Positions 20,919 through 25,319 of a stretch of DNA of 25,319 nucleotides are shown here, piece after piece. The first letter of the stretch is position 1. Each line of letters begins with the position of its first letter. Below the pieces are notes generated by a model that ran no database searches, was not told the origin of the DNA, and was given only the letters and a program-made list of their open reading frames with translations. The translations under genes and the position numbers were made by a program. The stretch is from Plakobranchus ocellatus (Eukaryota; Mollusca; Gastropoda; Plakobranchidae): assembly GCA_019648995.1 (NCBI GenBank), contig BLXT01000383.1, positions 403,216-428,534 of the forward strand. Reading direction: 5' to 3'.

Positions 20919-21055
20919 TCAATTTCTCGGCATAATAAGGCACTGGTTGGACAAAGGTGGTTGCCACTTGGGGTCTGGGCAGTTCAGGTACATCTGCTTG
21001 AAAGTGGTGGTGTCCATCACTTTTCCTGTATGTGACTTCAATTCCAGATACATGC
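20919..21055 (-). CDS. SAMD15: SAMD15 terminal exon
   Basis: Acceptor 'ctactttgcag'. The first two bases complete a Gly codon with exon 3, giving 'GMYLELKSHTGKVMDTTTF', then 'PDPKWQPPLSN' and 'LIMPRN', TGA at 20921-20919. The longer minus-strand frame overlapping it (20773-21171) is in another phase and is a shadow. Confidence 0.92.
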
Positions 21056-24039
21056 CTGCAAAGTAGCAATAGTTTCAACATGTATGGTGCATTTTCTTTT
21101 GCTTCACGATTGATACTATTTAAAAGGTAACATATCTGATAATTGATATTATGTGAAAGGAAAATGTGCACTTTGTATTTTTTCTATCACATTCTGTTCT
21201 TTTTAAAGGAAAAAAAAATAAATCTATGATACATTCAAGCATTTACCGAGAGCATAAAAATCCATAATGACCAATGCCTTTCTTGCCTTACAGCAGAATC
21301 GAGAGCACTAAAAAATGAATCCAACCATTTTCTATACTGGGCCTTAAAGACCGCAACTTTCTGCTTCTTCACATTAAGAATGAAACCTTCATCAAACTTT
21401 TAATCTCTATGGCAGGTATAATTAAAAATAATAATAATAATACACTGTAACTCACCTAAATTATTTTTTGGAGGTTCTGCAATGCTTCTGTTCCAATATG
21501 GCTCCTCAAGGTAAATGAGATCTCGAATATTTTTTGCAATTATCTGTGAATTGAATAAAGGCATATTAATAAGCACTTACACTTGTACTATTCAGTTTTT
21601 AATATTTTGAAGATTCCTTACTTCTCAAAACAGCATGATAACAACCCTAAAACTGAATGAATTTTACTTACTTTGGCTGCCAACCCATGACCTTAAGAAA
21701 AGAACAAAACAACAAAAAAAGATTTTTGTATTTTTGTACACTTCTCCTTCATCAATTGTCAGAATAAAGTGAAGATGAATCTACTTTTTATCTTTGAAAT
21801 ATGCTCTTTTGGTGAGTCTTTAGATTTTCAAATAGGCGATGTTTTTTTTTCAATTTACCCAACATGATAATTTGTAAAGAAAGTAAAAAATCAAATAGGT
21901 AATGTTATCACTCAAAAAGCACTAAGAATAGTATAAAATCTAGGATCCATAGGATGCAATGGTAACTGAATCAAAATTTAAAGTAAAGAAGATTTAAAGA
22001 GTTTCCTGCAAGCAATTATATACAATGGTACTTACAAAATGAAAGAGTGGCAAAATTACATTTTTTAGATGTGTAAAGTAACTTTATTCCATTCCTTTGA
22101 TAAGAAATAAGAGAATTTTTTTTTCAAATAATGTACTTACTTTAATATGTTCAAAATCTGTAATGCCTATTCTTGGAAATGCAGAGGCGTGAATGCAGCA
22201 TAATTTTCGCCCATCAATCATATTTGTTAAAAAGCATGCCTGGAAAGAAAAAAATTAAGAATGCAATTTATTGTTAAAGTCTTTAAGATTCATTGTAAAG
22301 ATGAACTGAAGTTTTAGGAAACTTTCTTTACTCGACTTTCTCTGTCGAGAGTGATACCCACAGTAGTTTTTATCAAACATGAAAAAATGCAAATTGATTA
22401 GAACAAGCATGAAACATAAATTGCTGGACTGATCAAAAGTTAAAGTCATGAATACACATAGGTTTTATTTTGAGCAACGCATTTTGTTTACAAAAATGTT
22501 ATTAACATTAAGAATGTTGAAAAAAAAATTGTGAATTTGCCAACAACTTCTTTCACTTCAATCAGATTTATATAATCCAATTAAATTTGAAAAAATGGCA
22601 TGTTAGAAAAAATATTAAATCCTGCATTTCATAACTAAGCAATTCAGAAATGCCTAGCTACTCAATAATGTACAAGTAAATTTTGGTTCAGACTGACGCT
22701 CAGCATTTATGTACACAATGACTTTCAATACATTTCGATAGAGAAAGATGTCAATGGCTATCTAAGTGTAATTTTTGTTAATGAATTGTAGAGGCTTTCT
22801 CTACAAACATTTTGTGAAGATAGAACCAGCCAGTTTAGTATCTTTAATAAGAGTTCCACTGCATGAATGAAATAAATCTGAAAATATGAGTGCATGTACT
22901 ACATGTACTTGATTTTAACAATAATCTTCGGAAAGGCAAAACCTTATTTCAAATCTTTTTGGAATTCAGAATATGATTGATTTAACACAATATTTATCTT
23001 CATCTATCATTCCTCCTGCTACTCAAAATTATGGAAGGATTTCCACACTAGAAAACCTCATAGGCTTCCTTCATTTTCTCATAGTTATGTCAAGGAAGAT
23101 ATTGATCTGGAATCTAGGATTAGATCTACAATATTGTTTTTCAGCTTTATCTAAAGGATGTCTTCTTTGATGTCATCAGCCTTCCAAACAGTGCTACAAA
23201 CTATGCTCTTTATTAACTTGGGAGTGGTTCGAATATGCAAAACTTTCCCCCAAAATTTTGTATATACACATGCCAGATGCAACTGAATATGTTGGAATTG
23301 ATATTGTGCTGTTTCACCATAAAATGAGATCTCCTAAGCAGGAACGAGTGTAGTGAATATAAAAAAACACACACAGTTGATATATTTGTCAGTTTTTCTA
23401 CCACAATTTTCTTATAGCTTTTCGGGAAGTCTTACATTTTTTAACATTACTTAAAGTCTACTTTTATCCCACTCTAGGAAGCATAAAACCCATTTTTAAA
23501 AGGCAGATTTTTAGCAACTGTGGTAACATTACAGTAACACATATTTTGAACTTTGATGCTCTATCTACATCGATTTAGATCTAAATGGTTAAATCTAGAT
23601 CTAATTGTCTAGGCTAGATCTATCGAGTTTATACTTTATCTTATAATAATATAATATTGGACGAAATTACTATCATTCCACCTTATTTTCACCCAAACGA
23701 GCACATAATTATTTGCTGATAATCATCAATATCTTCAGGGAAGTGATCACTTGGGAATTCTCTGAGGGTGTTTTGTCCTAATAACACCTTTCTAGATCTA
23801 GATCTAAATTCTAGGCCTAATGCCTAATAATGTTATGCTGATTTCTGGACCAAAATATCTGATAGAATATGATCTATTTTATAAGTTAGATATTGGATGA
23901 AAATTGTCTTATTTACTTTATACTGTGGGAATCCTAACTCTTCTATCCATTCTGCGACGTGCTCTGTTGTCCAATATAATGCCGATGGTACTCTCTCATC
24001 TTTTAAATCCTCCACTATAGTTGCTTGTGCGGACGCCAT
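20919..24039 (-). CDS. SAMD15: SAMD15-like SAM-domain protein, complete, 4 exons, 148 aa
   Basis: Exons on the minus strand: 24039-23917, 22239-22141, 21543-21456, 21055-20919. All are GT-AG with consistent phases (0, 0, 1). The protein starts 'MASAQATIVEDLKDERVPSA'. Residues about 22-84 are a SAM domain with the hallmark 'W(T)TE.VAEWIEELGFPQYK', 'IDGRKL' and 'GITDFEHIK'. It is followed by 'DLIYLEEPYWNRSIAEPP' and 'GMYLELKSHTGK', which match human SAMD15 segments 'EEPLFKRSI' and 'GLYLEQKSHTG' as I remember them. Human SAMD15 has a long extra N-terminal region that is absent here; the short form seems to be the core module. SAM domains mediate protein-protein binding, but the molecular role of SAMD15 is not established. 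It lies tail-to-tail with FKBP15. Confidence 0.93.
21056..21455 (-). other. SAMD15 intron 3, no feature seen
   Basis: AT-rich with an (AAT)n run near 21424-21441. A 50-codon open stretch near 21243-21395 was considered as an exon and rejected. Confidence 0.55.
21456..21543 (-). CDS. SAMD15: SAMD15 exon 3
   Basis: Acceptor 'caattcacag', donor TTAG|GTGAGT, 29 codons plus one base. 'IIAKNIRDLIYLEEPYWNRS' finishes the last SAM helix and enters the conserved 'EEP..NRSI' motif, ending 'AEPPKNNL'. Confidence 0.9.
21544..22140 (-). other. SAMD15 intron 2, no feature seen
   Basis: AT-rich intronic sequence of about 600 bases. No repeat, RNA gene or conserved peptide recognised. Confidence 0.55.
22141..22239 (-). 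CDS. SAMD15: SAMD15 exon 2 (SAM domain core)
   Basis: Minus-strand acceptor 'tttctttccag', donor AAA|GTAAGT, 33 codons, phase 0. It encodes 'ACFLTNMIDGRKLCCI', then 'FPRIGITDFEHIK', the second half of the SAM fold. Human equivalent: '[20 protein letters not shown]'. Confidence 0.92.
22240..23916 (-). other. SAMD15 intron 1 containing a dispersed-repeat fragment
   Basis: AT-rich intron of about 1.7 kb. The only structured part is the TAGATCTA-rich repeat at about 23565-23830. Short frames at 22255-22449, 22973-23170 and 23213-23404 are unsupported. Confidence 0.55.
23565..23830. repeat. Dispersed repeat rich in TAGATCTA, related to 9780-9880
   Basis: Clusters of AGATCTA units at about 23575-23625 and 23792-23815 flank a block with 'gaagtgatcacttggga' and 'ttttgtcctaataacacc'. 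The central block resembles the one at 9820-9860, in the same order relative to the TAGATCTA units. No coding capacity and no clear terminal repeats, so the class is unassigned. Confidence 0.5.
23917..24039 (-). CDS. SAMD15: SAMD15 exon 1 (start codon, first half of SAM helix bundle)
   Basis: ATG at 24039-24037 with A at -3 and G at +4; 41 codons; donor AAA|GTAAAT, phase 0. It encodes 'MASAQATIVEDLKD...' and 'WTTEHVAEWIEELGFPQYK'. The frame read past the donor is intronic. Confidence 0.93.
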
Positions 24040-24086
24040 CTTGTTTACTGTAACCTAGCATTGGAAACTAAAAATAATAACCGGAA
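24034..24086 (-). promoter_or_regulatory. SAMD15 start-codon region with YY1-like and ETS-like motifs
   Basis: The minus-strand 'CAAGATGGCG' (24043-24034) spans the start codon and matches the YY1 consensus core AAnATGGCG. 'CCGGAA' at 24081-24086 (plus strand) is an ETS-type core. No TATA box is evident. Both motifs are short, so the assignment is tentative. Confidence 0.35.
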
Positions 24087-24263
24087 AATTTGCAAGAAGA
24101 AAAATGAATCCACTGAACGAACAAAATAAAAAGCATACATAATGAGTAAAAGTACAATGACTGGGTCATAAAAGATCCGCACTAAGGCTCCAAAGAAGTA
24201 GCTATTGAAAACAAAGACGGCTGTATGAAGAACAAATTTTTACATTTACGAGACAGTCTTCGT

Positions 24264-25035
24264 TAGATACTTTGTCTGGAACAGACATTGGCGATCATGT
24301 TCCTCCACTCAAACCAGTTTTCAGTTAACCTCATAAAGTTGCTACCCTTGTCTAGACTTCAATAAAGGTAAATTCTCTGTCTACATCTACTGCGTTTGCC
24401 TTCAATCTTTCCAGTTATTACTAGGTGTTCTGGGCCCTTGTGTCGACAAATGTGGCCTAAAAACTAAAGAAAAAAAAACAACTGTAATTGCCTTTGTCAT
24501 ATGGCTTTAATTAGTAATTGCTCAAGATTAGCCTCTTTCAGTACCGATTCATTGGACCTTTTTTTTTCTATTCATGATATCCTCATCATTCGTCTGATAA
24601 AACGCATCTCTACTGCTTCTAGTTTTTTTCTGTTTCCTTGTTTATTGTCAAACATTCACTACCATACAAAAGTACCGACCATGTAAATATGTTTTCATTA
24701 CCTTTATTTTGGGCTTTATACTTATGTTTAGTTTGCCAGTGTTGGTTTAGTTGTTTTTTTTTTGTTTTTGTTTTTGTTTTTTTTTTATGCATCTTTGGCC
24801 ATAGCTATCCTTTTACTCATTTCACTTGTACATCTACAATCTGATGTCAACAGGTAACCAAGATATTTGAATTTTGTAACTTATTTAATTTGTTTGCCTT
24901 TGCTTGTGAGATTGCACTTGGGGGTTAGAGGATTTATTTGAGAAGACCATACATTCAGATTTCTTTACATTCAAAGACAGGCCCATTTTTCGCTCTCTAA
25001 AACTACAGTATCTAAAAGTCATATCATTAAAAGGA
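24264..25035 (-). mobile_element. Decayed 3' end of an RTE-type non-LTR retrotransposon (LINE)
   Basis: Minus-strand peptide blocks in the right order: 'MGLSLNVKKSECMVFSNK' (near 24986-24930), 'KFKYLGYLLTSDCRC' with 'MSKRIAMAKDA' (24874-24788), 'TWSVLLYGSECLTINKE' (from 24684), 'KLEAVEMRFIRRMMRIS', 'FLGHICRHKGPEHLVITGK' with 'IEGKRSRCRQR' (about 24465-24365), and a final 'WFEWRNMIANVCSRQSI' ending in a stop at 24266-24264. This is the reverse-transcriptase thumb and C-terminal tail of elements often annotated as endonuclease-reverse transcriptase or 'craniofacial development protein 2-like'. Blocks lie in different frames with stops between them, so the copy is dead. The catalytic YADD region and endonuclease are missing (5'-truncated). 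Confidence 0.85.
24753..24787 (-). repeat. (CAAAAA)n-type low-complexity run inside the LINE
   Basis: On the minus strand an A-run with regularly spaced C residues interrupts the LINE between the 'MAKDA' block and the 'WSVLLYG' block, replacing part of the expected protein. Confidence 0.7.
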
Positions 25036-25319
25036 AATTCAAATAGAATTCAACCTTTGCCAATTTCTTTAATATTATCTAATTGACACATGTTATAGAC
25101 AGGAATATGTAATTTTCAAACTCTGTCACTAATAATTATTGCGTCACGAAAAATCTGTTGAAACTGTCTAGTGCGCATTTTTACGCATGGTGGACTTCTT
25201 TGACTTAGTTTACGTCGTAATTGCTATACGCTTCTGCTAGCTAACCACTGCACCTCAGTGTTGTGTACAGAGGATCTTCTATTAGAATCTGTACCCTCCT
25301 CTCCCCTTCAATTACGCAC
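25036..25319. other. Right-hand flank, no gene seen
   Basis: AT-rich sequence beyond the LINE fragment. A minus-strand 'GGTGCAGTGGTTAGC' near 25236-25250 resembles a tRNA A box, but no matching B box follows. Confidence 0.4.

Noticed and set aside
20773-21171. 132-codon minus-strand open frame overlapping the SAMD15 last exon.
   Set aside because: It is in a different phase from the conserved 'GMYLELKSHTGK' reading and has no recognisable content.
21243-21395. Minus-strand open stretch of about 50 codons (containing 'VKKQKVAVFKAQYRKWLDSF') considered as a SAMD15 exon.
   Set aside because: Its phase does not join exon 3, while the exon at 21055-20919 joins perfectly and matches the family tail.
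25236-25250. Minus-strand 'GGTGCAGTGGTTAGC', similar to a tRNA or SINE A box.
   Set aside because: No B-box (GGTTCGA-like) sequence at a suitable distance and no foldable tRNA body.

Overview
This window is AT-rich animal nuclear DNA. It has spliced genes with GT-AG introns, long T/A homopolymers, simple repeats, a tRNA-derived SINE family and a decayed LINE. The SINE body, read on the minus strand, gives peptides of the 'ARPQQGDLRLSGPPSGQG' type. I recall these as spurious predicted proteins from sea-slug and other gastropod genomes, so I infer a heterobranch gastropod mollusc. That is inference from memory, not a search.

Left 14.2 kb, plus strand: the 3' part of an FKBP15 (WAFL) orthologue. 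Sixteen exons (1253-14215) encode 917 residues: a linker with the family signature 'LTESRQQNTE', a long coiled coil, the conserved 'KKIMN.VFQ.LR.EF' block, a very acidic disordered region and the conserved 'PLFGDD...DLDWL' C-terminus. All exon phases agree. The FKBP domain must lie left of the window. Exon 12 is followed by a 53-bp minisatellite made of copies of the exon's own 3' end plus its splice donor. The next intron holds a decayed copy of the start of exon 13.

Middle, about 14.2-20.9 kb: the intergenic stretch between two convergent (tail-to-tail) genes. It holds the FKBP15 3' UTR, a short run of N, A/T-rich simple repeats and two copies of one SINE family. I see no further gene.

Right, about 20.9-24.04 kb, minus strand: a complete four-exon SAMD15-like gene encoding a 148-residue SAM-domain protein. 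A canonical AATAAA lies seven bases after its stop codon. Its start codon sits in a YY1-like motif, with an ETS-like site just upstream. About 225 bp upstream of the start, on the same strand, is the decayed 3' end of an RTE-type non-LTR retrotransposon (about 24264-25035).

No operon-like or defence-like system is visible. FKBP15 is known as an endosomal and actin-linked protein; SAMD15 is poorly characterised, and nothing here ties the two genes functionally. The most unusual item is the exon-derived splice-donor minisatellite at 10706-11200.
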